Assembly: GCA_023665425.1 (NCBI GenBank)
Contig: JAMPDX010000001.1
Coordinates: 112,468-168,010, forward strand
DNA from: Muribaculaceae bacterium
GTDB taxonomy: Bacteria; Bacteroidota; Bacteroidia; Bacteroidales; Muribaculaceae
DNA length: 55,543 bases
Direction: 5' to 3'
Shown: positions 38,333-47,597 of the stretch, in pieces
How the letters are laid out: every line of letters starts with the position of its first letter
How positions within the stretch are numbered: the first letter of the stretch is position 1
The notes under the pieces: generated by a model
What the model saw: only the letters and a program-made list of their open reading frames with translations
Databases searched by the model: none
Told to the model about the DNA's origin: nothing
Program-made: the position numbers and the translations under genes

Positions 38333-39796
38333 TTAATCCATGTTTTGGAATGTGTCTTGCACCACCTCGCGGTCATCGAAATGGTGACGCACACCGTTCA
38401 CTTCTTGATATGTCTCATGTCCCTTACCGGCCACGAGCACCACAGTGCCCGGTTTTGCCAGTGCGATGGCGGTGCGGATGGCCTCTGCTCGATCTGTGAT
38501 GCATAGAGTGCGGGTGAGCTCGGAGGAAGAGAGTCCGGCTTTCATGTCGTTGATAATATCCGTGGGGTTCTCAGTACGAGGATTGTCGGAGGTGAGGATG
38601 AGTCTGTCAGAACGACAGGCAGCCTCGCGAGCCATCATGGGGCGTTTGCCATGGTCGCGGTCACCGCCGGCACCGGTCACGGTAATTATTTCGCCGTCCG
38701 GGCCTACTATTTCGCGTATGGTGTCAAGCACATTTACGAGTGCGTCAGGCGTGTGTGCGTAGTCCACGATAGCCGTGATACCTTTGCCGGAATGAATCGT
38801 CTGAAAACGGCCGGAAACCGGCACCAGACGGCTCATATTGATGAGTACCTCTTCGGGGTCAAAGCCGGTGAGGATGGCAGCGCCATAGACGGCGGTGAGG
38901 TTATAAGCGTTGAAGCGACCGGTAAACTGCACTTCCACCTCTTTTCCGTTGAGGCTGAGCAGGGTACCGTCCAGGCGGCTTTCGATGACCTTGCAGCGAA
39001 AGTCGGCCGTTGTGCGCAGCGAGTATGTATATATCTTGGCCTTAGTGTTTTGCACCATAAATGAGCCGGCTTTGTCGTCGGCATTTATCAGGGCAAAGGC
39101 ATCCTTGTCGAGCCCGTCGAAGAAGAGCTTCTTAGCGCGCATATAGTTATCTACGGTGCCATGGTAGTCCAGATGGTCGCGTGTGAGGTTAGAGAAGATA
39201 GCTCCTGCAAATTTCAGTCCGGCAATGCGCTGCTGCACGGCGGCATGCGAGCTTACCTCCATGAATGCGTAAGCGCATCCGGCCTCCACCATACGAGCCA
39301 GCAAGGCGTTGAGCGTCAAAGGGTCAGGAGTGGTGTGTGTGGTGGGGATAGCCTCGGAGTCTACATAATTGCAGACAGTGGAGAGCAGACCGGCTTTGTA
39401 ACCCTCCATACGTGCCATCTCATAGAGCAGGGTGGCAGTGGTGGTCTTGCCGTTGGTGCCGGTGACACCCACGAGTTTGAGCTTGGTGCTGGGGTGGCCA
39501 TACCAAGCGGAAGCGAGCTGACCGAGAGCCTTGGCAGTGTCGGCCACGCGTATATATGTCACACCGTTCTCGAAGGCAGAGGGTAGCTGCTGGCACACGA
39601 TGGCGCCAACATGTGTGCTTGCCACTACGGGTATATATTTGTGGCCGTCGGTGGTGACACCCTTCACGGCTACAAACATCCCCTCCTTCTCCACCTTGCG
39701 GGAGTCGGAGTTGAGACTCACGATATTTTTGTCGGTGTCGCCGATAACTTCGAGCACCTCTATTTCACGCAATAAGTGCGACAATTTTTGTATCAT
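38333..39796 (-). CDS. murE: UDP-MurNAc-tripeptide synthetase MurE (meso-diaminopimelate type)
   Basis: Adds the third stem-peptide residue. The 487-residue ligase has the ATP loop [18 protein letters not shown] (111-128), carbamoylated-Lys region [11 protein letters not shown] and the specificity motif DNPRTENP (about 402-409). DNPR is the signature for meso-diaminopimelate rather than lysine. An 81-base gap separates it from mraY; I see no clear promoter or terminator there. Confidence 0.97.
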   Translation of the reverse strand: MIQKLSHLLREIEVLEVIGDTDKNIVSLNSDSRKVEKEGMFVAVKGVTTDGHKYIPVVASTHVGAIVCQQLPSAFENGVTYIRVADTAKALGQLASAWYGHPSTKLKLVGVTGTNGKTTTATLLYEMARMEGYKAGLLSTVCNYVDSEAIPTTHTTPDPLTLNALLARMVEAGCAYAFMEVSSHAAVQQRIAGLKFAGAIFSNLTRDHLDYHGTVDNYMRAKKLFFDGLDKDAFALINADDKAGSFMVQNTKAKIYTYSLRTTADFRCKVIESRLDGTLLSLNGKEVEVQFTGRFNAYNLTAVYGAAILTGFDPEEVLINMSRLVPVSGRFQTIHSGKGITAIVDYAHTPDALVNVLDTIREIVGPDGEIITVTGAGGDRDHGKRPMMAREAACRSDRLILTSDNPRTENPTDIINDMKAGLSSSELTRTLCITDRAEAIRTAIALAKPGTVVLVAGKGHETYQEVNGVRHHFDDREVVQDTFQNMD

Positions 39797-39828
39797 GGTT
39801 ACTATTTTATGAGTTCAAAGAAAGTGAA

Positions 39829-42000
39829 TTATTTCCATTCGAGCCATAACGAGCACTTCTGGTTACGGGCCAGGGGTATGCCGGCAGTCAGACTCTGCTT
39901 GGCTACATAGCCGGAGCCGTTGATACGTTCCACAGTGATACCTTTCACCTCGAGTGCATGAATTGCCGAGGCTACATCCATGCCGGTAACATCGGGCACA
40001 CCGGAGGCTGAAGAGTTCACTTTGATCTGCCGGGCTTGGTCTATGCCAAGGTTCTGTTTTACATTATATGTAGCATTACCCACCGAGCCGTAAAGAGTGG
40101 CTGTAGATGGTATCTTGGAAGCTGTGTATGAAGACTTTGTGTCGTCGAGCATCCCTCGGGCGTATAGCTTGAGGGCGGTGTTGAGGAGCACAGTGCCGGA
40201 TGTGCGCGCTGCCGATGTGCCGCTGTAGGGGGTGGTGATAAGCACGATGCAGCTGTACTTTGGGTTCTCGTATGGGAAGAAGCCGCAGAAAGCGAAGCGG
40301 CGTTTTGAAGTGTCATATCCGTGATGCTCCACGTAGGGGTAGACTGTGCCGGTCTTGCCGCATATCACCATGCGGTCATCCTGCAGGAAGCGGCCGGTGC
40401 CTCGTTTGCCCCATACCACTTCATGGAGGCAATCTTTGAGCATGTCGGCGTGCTCGGGGGTGCATACTTGCTCTCTGATATATGTTATAGGGAGCATTGA
40501 GTCCACCCCGGCCTCGTTGCGCAGAGCCCTCACTAGGTGGGGGCGCACCATTTTGCCCTTGTTGGCGATTGCATTGTAATAAGCCAAGGTGTAGATAGGG
40601 GGTATGGCGGTGTTGTATCCGTAGGCCTGACGGGCGAGGTCAAGGTGGCGGGCGGTCATAGTGATGGGCTGTCCTTTAGAGTTTTGAGCTACGAGTTTGG
40701 GTACGTATGGTACCATCTCGTTGCCGATGCCGGAATTCATGGGCTCGAAGAAGCCCATCTGTGCGAGCTGGTCTCTGAAGCCTATCGGATTGTCGGAATA
40801 TTTGCGGAAAATGACGCGCGCAATGCCGGTATTGGATGATGTCTCGATGATTTGCTTCATGGTCTTCATGCCTCCGCCGGCGTGATCTGATGTACGCATG
40901 AAGGGGGAGCAGTCGGCCATGTCGTATTGGCTCTTGACGATGCCTTGCTCCATTGCGAGCATGAGCGAGATGGTCTTCATTACCGAGCCTGGCTCATAGC
41001 CTATCACGGCGCGGTTCATGGCCTCGATATAGTTGCCGGTGATGCTGTCGCGCTCCACATTGCTTATTGCAACAATTTCGCCGGTTTTTACCTCCATGAG
41101 GATAGCGGTGCCCCATTCAGCCTTCACGCTGTCGCACACCGTAATAAGCTCACCCTCAAGGATATCCTGAATGTCAATATCGATGGTGGTGAGGATGTCG
41201 TAACCGCGTACCGGGGGCACATCCACCCAGTCGCCAAGACCGGAGGTGAGAGCCACTTTGCGAGCACGTCCCGGCTTGCCATAGAGCAGAGAGTCGAGCG
41301 CTTTCTCCAGGCCGGCGTAGCCCACGGTGCGACCGGTGACAGAGTCTTCGCATACACGCCCAATGCTAAGGCGCGCCATGTTGCCGAAGGGGTAGACGCG
41401 CACCACATTCTCCTCCTTGTAGAGAGGGCATTTGTAGCCGTCAGATTTGATATCCTTGAAGAATGGGAACCGACGTATACGGGCATAGTCTTCGAGCGAG
41501 AGTTTTCGCCCCACGGTCACTGTCTTTCTGCGGTCCTTAACATTGCTGATTTTCAGCTGTGTATTAAACAGGGCGCGCCAGGAGTCGGGGCTGTCCGGGG
41601 AGATGGGCTGAGGGGCATCTTTGACACGGGGATAGTACACATCCAAGGAGTCTGCCAGGGAGTCTAAAGCGGCCCATTGCTTGGGGCCCAGCTTGTTGAA
41701 CTTGGGGTGGCGCAGGTCAATGCGCAGGTCATATAGGGTCTCGTTGCATGCCAGGATGTTGCCGTTGTTGCTCAGGATGCTGCCACGTGTGGGGTATATG
41801 ATAGATGTATCGGCCAACTCGCGCTCGGCACGCTCATTCCATTTGGGGGCATCCACGATAGTGGTGATGGATAGCTTGGCAATGATGCAGACGCATCCCA
41901 AGATGAAGAGCAGCACGATACATCCGTATCGCGCCATGATATGCTGGCGGTTGTTTAGCTTGCGCTTTGAGTCGTTCTTCGGTTTCTTTTTAGTAGCCAT
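39829..42000 (-). CDS. ftsI: Division-specific transpeptidase FtsI (class B PBP) with C-terminal PASTA domain
   Basis: Cross-links septal peptidoglycan. The 723-residue protein has a basic N-terminus, one membrane helix (about 26-50), a PBP dimerisation domain and the transpeptidase domain with SVMK (Ser about 337), SSN (in IETSSNTGIAR, about 388) and KTGT (about 547). A PASTA-type domain (about 670-723, PDVTGMDVASAIHALEVKG) ends the protein. This is longer than E. coli FtsI because of the PASTA domain, as is common in Bacteroidetes. It lies between ftsL and murE. Confidence 0.97.
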   Translation of the reverse strand: MATKKKPKNDSKRKLNNRQHIMARYGCIVLLFILGCVCIIAKLSITTIVDAPKWNERAERELADTSIIYPTRGSILSNNGNILACNETLYDLRIDLRHPKFNKLGPKQWAALDSLADSLDVYYPRVKDAPQPISPDSPDSWRALFNTQLKISNVKDRRKTVTVGRKLSLEDYARIRRFPFFKDIKSDGYKCPLYKEENVVRVYPFGNMARLSIGRVCEDSVTGRTVGYAGLEKALDSLLYGKPGRARKVALTSGLGDWVDVPPVRGYDILTTIDIDIQDILEGELITVCDSVKAEWGTAILMEVKTGEIVAISNVERDSITGNYIEAMNRAVIGYEPGSVMKTISLMLAMEQGIVKSQYDMADCSPFMRTSDHAGGGMKTMKQIIETSSNTGIARVIFRKYSDNPIGFRDQLAQMGFFEPMNSGIGNEMVPYVPKLVAQNSKGQPITMTARHLDLARQAYGYNTAIPPIYTLAYYNAIANKGKMVRPHLVRALRNEAGVDSMLPITYIREQVCTPEHADMLKDCLHEVVWGKRGTGRFLQDDRMVICGKTGTVYPYVEHHGYDTSKRRFAFCGFFPYENPKYSCIVLITTPYSGTSAARTSGTVLLNTALKLYARGMLDDTKSSYTASKIPSTATLYGSVGNATYNVKQNLGIDQARQIKVNSSASGVPDVTGMDVASAIHALEVKGITVERINGSGYVAKQSLTAGIPLARNQKCSLWLEWK

Positions 42001-42016
42001 TGTCAGTTAGTTAGTC

Positions 42017-42370
42017 TTAATCTCTGGGAATGATGTAGGGTGGCTGTTGCTGGTAGTCAAGGTCGAGTTTGCGCTCCCGCAGGAGTTTGCGCATCTCGTG
42101 CTCACGTATCAGCGATTTGTACCGTGCTTTTTCATTGATTTCAACGCTCTTACTGGTAGCCAATTGCTTCTCCAGACGCTTAATTTCCTCCATCTTTGTC
42201 TGGTTGGTGTATCGCTGGCCAATGAGGGCGATGATGATGACCGTGGCAATGAATATAAACCAACCGTGCCGCTTGAAGAGCTCGAGGCTTACCATGCGGC
42301 CTTTCAGTATCGAGTTGATTTGCCCGGTCTGTGGGGCAGTGTTTTTTGTATTTTTCTTTTTGGCAGTCAT
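42017..42370 (-). CDS. ftsL: FtsL-like divisome protein
   Basis: The 117-residue protein has a basic N-terminus (MTAKKKNTKN), one membrane helix (about 36-54) and a short coiled coil (KMEEIKRLEKQLATSKSVEI, about 62-81). This size and layout, together with its position between rsmH and ftsI, identify it as the FtsL-like partner. Sequence alone would be too weak for certainty. The reading frame ends 16 bases before the ftsI start. Confidence 0.85.
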   Translation of the reverse strand: MTAKKKNTKNTAPQTGQINSILKGRMVSLELFKRHGWFIFIATVIIIALIGQRYTNQTKMEEIKRLEKQLATSKSVEINEKARYKSLIREHEMRKLLRERKLDLDYQQQPPYIIPRD

Positions 42371-42379
42371 ATATATAAG

Positions 42380-43399
42380 TTAGTAGGCGGTATCTTGGTT
42401 TTCGAAGATAGGGCAGTATTCGGCCACTCTGAGACGAGCGCTTCTGGAGCGGGGATTTCGCTCTATCTCCTCGGCCGAGGGTGCTAGCGGCTGCTTGCCC
42501 ACCGTCTTCCAGGGGCAGAGGTTGCGGCCAAAGAAGTCCTTCTGCACGAGGCCCTCGACATTGCCAGAGCGCATGAAATTTTTGACCATGCGGTCTTCGA
42601 GCGAGTGATAAGTGAGGATTACAAGGCGCCCGCCGGGTCGGAGCACTCTCTGAGTGGCCTCCAGGAATTCAGCCAAAGCTTGCATTTCCCCGTTTACCTC
42701 AATGCGCAGTGCCTGAAACACTTGTGCCAGCTCTTTCTTTTGTTGCTTGGGGTTGATGGCAGGAGTCAGTATATCAAGCAGTTGGCCGGTTGTCTCAATA
42801 GTCTTGTTTGAGCGAGCTATCAGGATGGCTTTCACTATAGAGCCTGGGCGCTTCAGGTCTCCGTATGTACGCAAAACGGCTGCCAGATGCTCATCGCTGT
42901 AGTCATTTATCAGCTGGCGGGCTGTCAGGGCGCCGCTTTGGTTCATACGCATATCCAGAGGAGCGTCGGCGCGGAATGAGAAGCCTCGCTCGGCAGTGTC
43001 GAAGTGATGAAACGATACTCCCAAATCAGCCAAAATACCATCAACACAGCCCACTTCATAGTATTCCATGAAGTTAGCCAAATAGCGAAAATTGGAGTGT
43101 ACAAATGTAAACCTTGTATCCGCTATCCTGTTAGCATACGCATCAATGTCTTGGTCGAAGCTGTAAAGGTGTCCCTCGGCGCTATTCTCAGCAGGCGGGA
43201 GGTGCTTATCATCCTCTGAGCTGAGGTTGTTGACAGCATTGCCGCCCTCTTTAGCAGCCCGGTCCATGGCCTCTATAATAGCACGAGAATGCCCCCCGCC
43301 ACCAAAAGTGGCGTCAACGTATGTACCACCGGGGCGGATCTCCAACCCTGCAATACACTCCGACAGCATTGCCGGTATATGATAAACATTCTCGCTCAT
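42380..43399 (-). CDS. rsmH: 16S rRNA m4C1402 methyltransferase
   Basis: Methylates N4 of C1402 in 16S rRNA. The 339-residue enzyme starts HIPAMLSECIAGLEIRPGGTYVD, has the SAM motif DATFGGGGHSRAI (about 28-40), GILADLGVSFHHFD (about 120-133) and RLVILTYHSLEDRMVK (about 256-271), then the C-terminal RNPRSRSARLRVAE. It is the first gene of the dcw cluster in this window. An additional stretch with low conservation (about 48-75) follows the SAM motif. mraZ, which usually precedes it, is missing. Confidence 0.97.
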   Translation of the reverse strand: MSENVYHIPAMLSECIAGLEIRPGGTYVDATFGGGGHSRAIIEAMDRAAKEGGNAVNNLSSEDDKHLPPAENSAEGHLYSFDQDIDAYANRIADTRFTFVHSNFRYLANFMEYYEVGCVDGILADLGVSFHHFDTAERGFSFRADAPLDMRMNQSGALTARQLINDYSDEHLAAVLRTYGDLKRPGSIVKAILIARSNKTIETTGQLLDILTPAINPKQQKKELAQVFQALRIEVNGEMQALAEFLEATQRVLRPGGRLVILTYHSLEDRMVKNFMRSGNVEGLVQKDFFGRNLCPWKTVGKQPLAPSAEEIERNPRSRSARLRVAEYCPIFENQDTAY

Positions 43400-43451
43400 A
43401 GTCTATAAGATATATGTCAATGTTCTTGAATAGGCGATATGTAGTATAACC

Positions 43452-43477
43452 ATTTGTTAACACGACAGTTAACAAAT
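43452..43477. promoter_or_regulatory. 10-bp inverted repeat (operator-like) in the dcw leader
   Basis: ATTTGTTAAC and GTTAACAAAT are exact reverse complements spaced by 6 bases (ACGACA). The site is 53 bases upstream of the rsmH ATG and downstream of the predicted transcription start. Its symmetry suits a dimeric repressor; it does not match the TGGGN direct repeats bound by MraZ. Role inferred. Confidence 0.6.
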
Positions 43478-43541
43478 AGTAGATGCATCTTTTGCCTCGA
43501 AGCCGGGGCATTGTTCCGGCAGCGGCCTATTTTTCAGGCAA

Positions 43542-43549
43542 CAAAGTTA
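43542..43549 (-). promoter_or_regulatory. Probable -7 box of the dcw cluster promoter
   Basis: TAACTTTG on the minus strand matches TAnnTTTG. At the -33 position the 17-bp palindrome is found instead of TTTG. The predicted transcript would have a leader of about 135 bases before rsmH. Confidence 0.6.
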
Positions 43550-43556
43550 GTTAAAA

Positions 43557-43573
43557 ATGTAAACAGTTTACAT
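43557..43573. promoter_or_regulatory. 17-bp perfect palindrome at the dcw promoter
   Basis: ATGTAAACAGTTTACAT is symmetric about a single central base. It overlaps the spacer and -33 position of the -7 box at 43542-43549, as an operator or activator site would. The regulator is unknown. Confidence 0.7.
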
Positions 43574-43611
43574 ATACAAATCCAACTTTTTTTATCCTTG
43601 ACACAAAAAAG

Positions 43612-44781
43612 TTATCTACACCCTTCGTATCTTAGGATTTTTTGGTACACCTCCATTATTCTTGCGGGGATATCTTTGTTGTCAAAGTGGGCTGCATGCT
43701 TCAGCCCGTTGGCGCAGAGACTATTGCGCAGTGAAGAGTCGTTCATGAGCGCGGAGATAGCCCCTTGCAAGCCTTGAGCATCATCGGCATCAACATACAG
43801 AGCCCCGTTACCACCTGCTTCTTCGAGGCATGAACCGGTGGCCGCCACGCATGGCGTACAGCTGCACAATGCTTCCAATACGGGTATCCCAAACCCTTCA
43901 TAACGTGAGGGATAGGCCGCAACACTTGCCCCCTGATACAATCCGGGGAGGTCAGCAAAAGATACCCCGGAAAGCACTTTAATTCTACCCCTTACTCCTA
44001 ACTCCACTGCGCATTTTTCAATATCTTTGAGATAGTCGGTACCACGGCCCACCAGAACCAATTCGATATCTTCGGTCATGCCGGAGAGGGCTTTGACGGT
44101 AAGCAGGGCATTTTTGCGCTTCTCTATGCTCCCAACTTGGATGATATATGGCTTCAGCAGCCCATATTTCTCCTTTATTTTAAGGAGTCGCTCCGTGGTC
44201 CAGTGCTCTTTGAAGATGTCGTCGCACCCCTGATATACCACATCAATCTTTTCTTCAGGCACACCATAATACTCCATTACATCTCTTTTGGTGCACTCGG
44301 AGACTGCTATGATGCGTGTGGCGTTTCGGCATGACTTGCCATATTTAAAGTCATAAATGGCGCGGTCTATGGGCTTATAACAGTAGGGTAGCCGACGATA
44401 GATTACGTCGTGCATGGTGACGACGGATGGCACCCCTGATGATGAGATGTTGATTGGCAGCTCGTTTGACAGGCCATGATACAGCTGCACTCCCTCGGCG
44501 CGGAGTTGCTTAGATATGCCCTGTGTGCGCCACAATGCACCACCGAAGATTGTTGCCCCTTTGCCTTCGGGGAGCCGTATCCGGATATTATGAAGGCTGC
44601 GCACTTTGTTCCATCTGTCGTTATCATCGTCGCGCGGTGTGTACACTTGCAGTTGCATCTGCGGATATGCTTCGGCCAGGGATGAGAGTACAAGGCGCGA
44701 GTAGTTGCCGAGCCCGGTCATATTTCTGACGGCACGTTTGCCATCAAATCCGATTGTCAGTCCGCAGATGTTGGTGGTCAT
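43612..44781 (-). CDS. Glycosyltransferase family 4 protein
   Basis: The 389-residue protein has the GT-B architecture: an N-terminal domain (DGKRAVRNMTGLGNYSRLV, about 13-31, typical of mannosyl/GT4 enzymes) and a C-terminal domain with QVGSIEKRKNA (about 217-227), ELVLVGRG (about 241-248), and the donor-binding YPSRYEGFGIPVLEALCSCTP (about 299-319). It would move a sugar from a nucleotide donor to a cell-surface glycan precursor. No other glycan-assembly genes surround it, so the acceptor is unknown. It has its own promoter, ending about 40 bases before the dcw promoter region. Confidence 0.92.
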   Translation of the reverse strand: MTTNICGLTIGFDGKRAVRNMTGLGNYSRLVLSSLAEAYPQMQLQVYTPRDDDNDRWNKVRSLHNIRIRLPEGKGATIFGGALWRTQGISKQLRAEGVQLYHGLSNELPINISSSGVPSVVTMHDVIYRRLPYCYKPIDRAIYDFKYGKSCRNATRIIAVSECTKRDVMEYYGVPEEKIDVVYQGCDDIFKEHWTTERLLKIKEKYGLLKPYIIQVGSIEKRKNALLTVKALSGMTEDIELVLVGRGTDYLKDIEKCAVELGVRGRIKVLSGVSFADLPGLYQGASVAAYPSRYEGFGIPVLEALCSCTPCVAATGSCLEEAGGNGALYVDADDAQGLQGAISALMNDSSLRNSLCANGLKHAAHFDNKDIPARIMEVYQKILRYEGCR

Positions 44782-44810
44782 TACAAATTGTGTTTTTGGA
44801 TTTTCAAATT

Positions 44811-44842
44811 CAAAGTTACTAAAAATTCCTTATTCCCCCAAA
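44811..44842 (-). promoter_or_regulatory. Bacteroidetes promoter for the GT4 gene
   Basis: On the minus strand TTTG (44839-44842), 20 bases, TAACTTTG (44811-44818): full consensus. The ATG lies 30 bases downstream. Confidence 0.8.
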
Positions 44843-45138
44843 TCGGCATTTTTTGAGTGTCTCAAATTGGCAAAATAGCTCGGTTACCACCCAGAGTTTC
44901 ATATTTTTTTAATCCTCATCGAGTTAACTTTGTTACTTTTAAAAACTATGTATTTGATAATATGTTAGTTACACTTATTTTAAGTATTTGAAGATTTTAA
45001 TGCCATCTATACTTCAAAGAGTATAAAAATAGGATTATAGGACGCCGGGGACTTTCGTTTATAACTTTAAACCACATCATAGTGCCAAAATCAAAAAAAA
45101 ATGCTATATTTGTCCGCTTTTTTAAGAGAGTATAAAAA
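44843..45138. other. AT-rich divergent intergenic region
   Basis: Between the glycosyltransferase promoter and ybeY I see no gene. A second plus-strand box TAACTTTG occurs at 44925-44932 without a good -33, and the likely ybeY box is at 45105-45112. If the first box is used, ybeY would have a leader of about 200 bases or a short RNA would be made from 44940 on; no clear terminator is seen within it. Confidence 0.5.
45105..45112 (+). promoter_or_regulatory. -7 box for ybeY
   Basis: TATATTTG matches TAnnTTTG, 26 bases before the ybeY ATG. The -33 position has only a weak match. Confidence 0.6.
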
Positions 45139-45564
45139 ATGATAGAATTTCAGACATACGATGTAGAAATGCCGGTGCTCGACTTCGATCTGGTGAGACA
45201 ATGGATTGAGCGGGTGTGTCAGGAGCACGACAAGCTGCCCGGCACACTCACATATCAGTTTTGCTCAGATGAGCATATCCTTGAGGCCAACCGCAAGTTT
45301 ATCGGTCATGACTATTATACGGATATAATAACTTTCCCTTATTGTGAGGACACTATTATCAGTGGTGACATTCTAATATCGCTCGACACAGTACGTTCAA
45401 ATGCCGAGGGGATGGGAGAGAGCTATGACCGTGAGTTGCATCGTGTCATAATTCACGGTGTGCTTCATCTATGTGGTATAGATGACAAGGGTCCCGGTGA
45501 GCGCGAGATAATGGAGGCGAATGAAGATGCAGCTCTCCGATTGCTCGACTCTCTTATTAAGTGA
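45139..45564 (+). CDS. ybeY: rRNA maturation endoribonuclease-like protein YbeY
   Basis: Takes part in 16S rRNA 3'-end maturation. The 141-residue protein has the UPF0054 fold with FIGHDYYTDIITFPY (about 54-68), GDILISLDTV (about 74-83) and the metal motif HGVLHLCGIDD (105-115). The canonical motif HGxLHLxGYDH has a third His; here the position is Asp115. Bacteroidetes YbeY often vary here, so the protein is probably functional. It leads a plus-strand run to rnr. Confidence 0.95.
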   Translation: MIEFQTYDVEMPVLDFDLVRQWIERVCQEHDKLPGTLTYQFCSDEHILEANRKFIGHDYYTDIITFPYCEDTIISGDILISLDTVRSNAEGMGESYDRELHRVIIHGVLHLCGIDDKGPGEREIMEANEDAALRLLDSLIK

Positions 45565-45636
45565 TGATTAATAAATAAATAGGTAAATTTTGTATGATAA
45601 TTAAGATTACCAACTTGGTATTTTTTAATCATCACT
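45560..45636. repeat. 12-bp inverted repeat flanking the ybeY-mnmG gap
   Basis: AGTGATGATTAA (45560-45571, covering the ybeY stop) is the exact reverse complement of TTAATCATCACT (45625-45636). Within the 53-base loop lies a smaller palindrome TACCAACTTGGTA (45608-45620). In RNA this gives a stem with an inner hairpin, 24 bases before mnmG. It could be a partial terminator or a leader element; there is no consensus promoter visible for mnmG. Confidence 0.65.
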
Positions 45637-45659
45637 AAGTAATTTAACATGGTATAAGT

Positions 45660-47567
45660 ATGCGCTTTGACTACGATGTAATAGTGATAGGTGCCGGACA
45701 TGCCGGTTGTGAGGCGGCTGCAGCAGCTGCACACCTCGGTGTGTCAATCCTGCTTATCACCACAGACATGAACCGGATAGCTCAAATGTCCTGTAATCCC
45801 GCTATTGGCGGTATAGCTAAAGGACAGATTGTCAGAGAGATAGACGCTCTCGGCGGGCTGATGGGTATTGTCACCGACCGCACAGCCATACAGTTCAGAA
45901 TGCTCAATCGTTCCAAAGGTCCGGCTGTGTGGAGTCCGCGCAGTCAGAGTGACCGTACCCGCTATATAGACGAATGGCGTGCTATACTCGACAATACCGA
46001 TGGATTGAGTATTTTTCAAGATACGGTAATACAATTTACCTTTGATACATCGGGCAAAAAACCTCGCGTCACCGGTTTAAAAACAGCACTCGGTGTGGAG
46101 TTTACGGCTAAAAAGATAATTCTAACAGCCGGCACATTCCTCAATGGTATGATGCATTTTGGCCCACTGCAAGTACCCGGCGGACGCATAAGTGAGTCGG
46201 CAAGCTATGGACTCACCGAACAGCTAAAGGAGCTCGGATTTGTTGTTGACAGGATGAAGACCGGCACTCCGGTGCGCATTGATGGCCGAAGTATCGACTA
46301 TTCGCAGGTTCAAGTGCAAGAGGGGGATGATAAGTCAGCCTATGAACGTGATTTCCACAAGTTCTCCTTCCTTCCCCGTGTTAAGAGAGTGCTGCCACCA
46401 CGCCCCTGCTATATATGCCATACCAATAGCCAAGTACATGAAATACTTCACTCCAACCTTGACAATTCTCCTTTATATAATGGCCAAATCAAAAGTATCG
46501 GACCCCGATATTGCCCCTCTATAGAGACCAAAATTGTCACCTTTGCAGATAAAGAGAGTCACCAGTTATTCCTGGAACCGGAGGGCGAGACTACACAAGA
46601 ATTTTATGTAAATGGATTCTCTTCCTCCATGCCATGGCAGGTGCAAATAGATGCCTTGCAGCATATCCCGGCGCTTGAAAATGTACAGGTTTATCGACCC
46701 GGATATGCCATAGAGTATGACTTCTTTGACCCAACACAGCTCACTCACGATTTGCAGACAAAACTCGTTGACGGGCTATATTTTGCCGGACAAGTAAATG
46801 GTACTACGGGCTACGAAGAGGCTGCCGGACAAGGTCTCATGGCCGGTATTAATGCTGCCCGCAGTGTGAAAGGGGAGGACCCGGTTATTCTCAGTAGAGA
46901 GCAAGCATATATCGGCGTTCTCATCGATGACTTGGTGATTAAAGGCGTTGATGAACCCTATCGAATGTTTACGAGTCGTGCTGAGTATCGCATATTGCTG
47001 CGCCAGGATGATGCCGATATGCGACTCACAGAGCTCGGTTATGAAATAGGCCTTGCATCTGAGGAACGATATCAACTCATGCTCAGCAAACGCCGCCAGC
47101 GCGATGAATTGATAGAGTTTTGCAAACAATTTAAGGTTAAGGCCGATATAATCAACCCCGTTCTACAAGAAGCCGGTATGCCTGAACTCTCAGGTGGTAT
47201 CAGACTTATTGACCTGCTTATGCGTCCTGGCATCGACTTCGCTTTCCTTGCGCCGCATATTACACAACTCTGCAAACATCTTGGACAGATAGAGTGCGAT
47301 AGGAGAGAGGAAATTATAGAGGCTGCCGAGATACTCATTAAGTATAGTGGGTATATAGAGCGCGAAAAACTTCAAGCAGACAAGATACGTCGCCTCGAAT
47401 ATGTGCGGCTACCTGCCGATTTCGATTATATGACCATCAATGCGCTAAGCACTGAAGCTCGCCAGAAGCTCTCACGCATCCGCCCCACTACGATGGCTCA
47501 GGCCTCACGTATACCGGGTGTGTCACCATCCGACATCTCAATTTTGCTCCTCCTCCTAAATCGCTAA
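45660..47567 (+). CDS. mnmG: tRNA uridine-5-carboxymethylaminomethyl modification enzyme MnmG (GidA)
   Basis: FAD enzyme that with MnmE modifies U34 of tRNAs. The 635-residue protein has the dinucleotide fold VIVIGAGHAGCEAAAAAAHLG (8-28), SCNPAIGGIAKGQIVREIDALGG (GidA signature, about 44-66), PRPCYICHTN (about 247-256) and AGQVNGTTGYEEAAGQGLMAG (about 376-396). The C-terminal helical domain for MnmE/tRNA contact is complete. gidA lies near the replication origin in many bacteria, which agrees with the parS-like site just downstream. Confidence 0.98.
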   Translation: MRFDYDVIVIGAGHAGCEAAAAAAHLGVSILLITTDMNRIAQMSCNPAIGGIAKGQIVREIDALGGLMGIVTDRTAIQFRMLNRSKGPAVWSPRSQSDRTRYIDEWRAILDNTDGLSIFQDTVIQFTFDTSGKKPRVTGLKTALGVEFTAKKIILTAGTFLNGMMHFGPLQVPGGRISESASYGLTEQLKELGFVVDRMKTGTPVRIDGRSIDYSQVQVQEGDDKSAYERDFHKFSFLPRVKRVLPPRPCYICHTNSQVHEILHSNLDNSPLYNGQIKSIGPRYCPSIETKIVTFADKESHQLFLEPEGETTQEFYVNGFSSSMPWQVQIDALQHIPALENVQVYRPGYAIEYDFFDPTQLTHDLQTKLVDGLYFAGQVNGTTGYEEAAGQGLMAGINAARSVKGEDPVILSREQAYIGVLIDDLVIKGVDEPYRMFTSRAEYRILLRQDDADMRLTELGYEIGLASEERYQLMLSKRRQRDELIEFCKQFKVKADIINPVLQEAGMPELSGGIRLIDLLMRPGIDFAFLAPHITQLCKHLGQIECDRREEIIEAAEILIKYSGYIEREKLQADKIRRLEYVRLPADFDYMTINALSTEARQKLSRIRPTTMAQASRIPGVSPSDISILLLLLNR

Positions 47568-47597
47568 CACCCCGTCAATAAATAGATTATAAACAAT

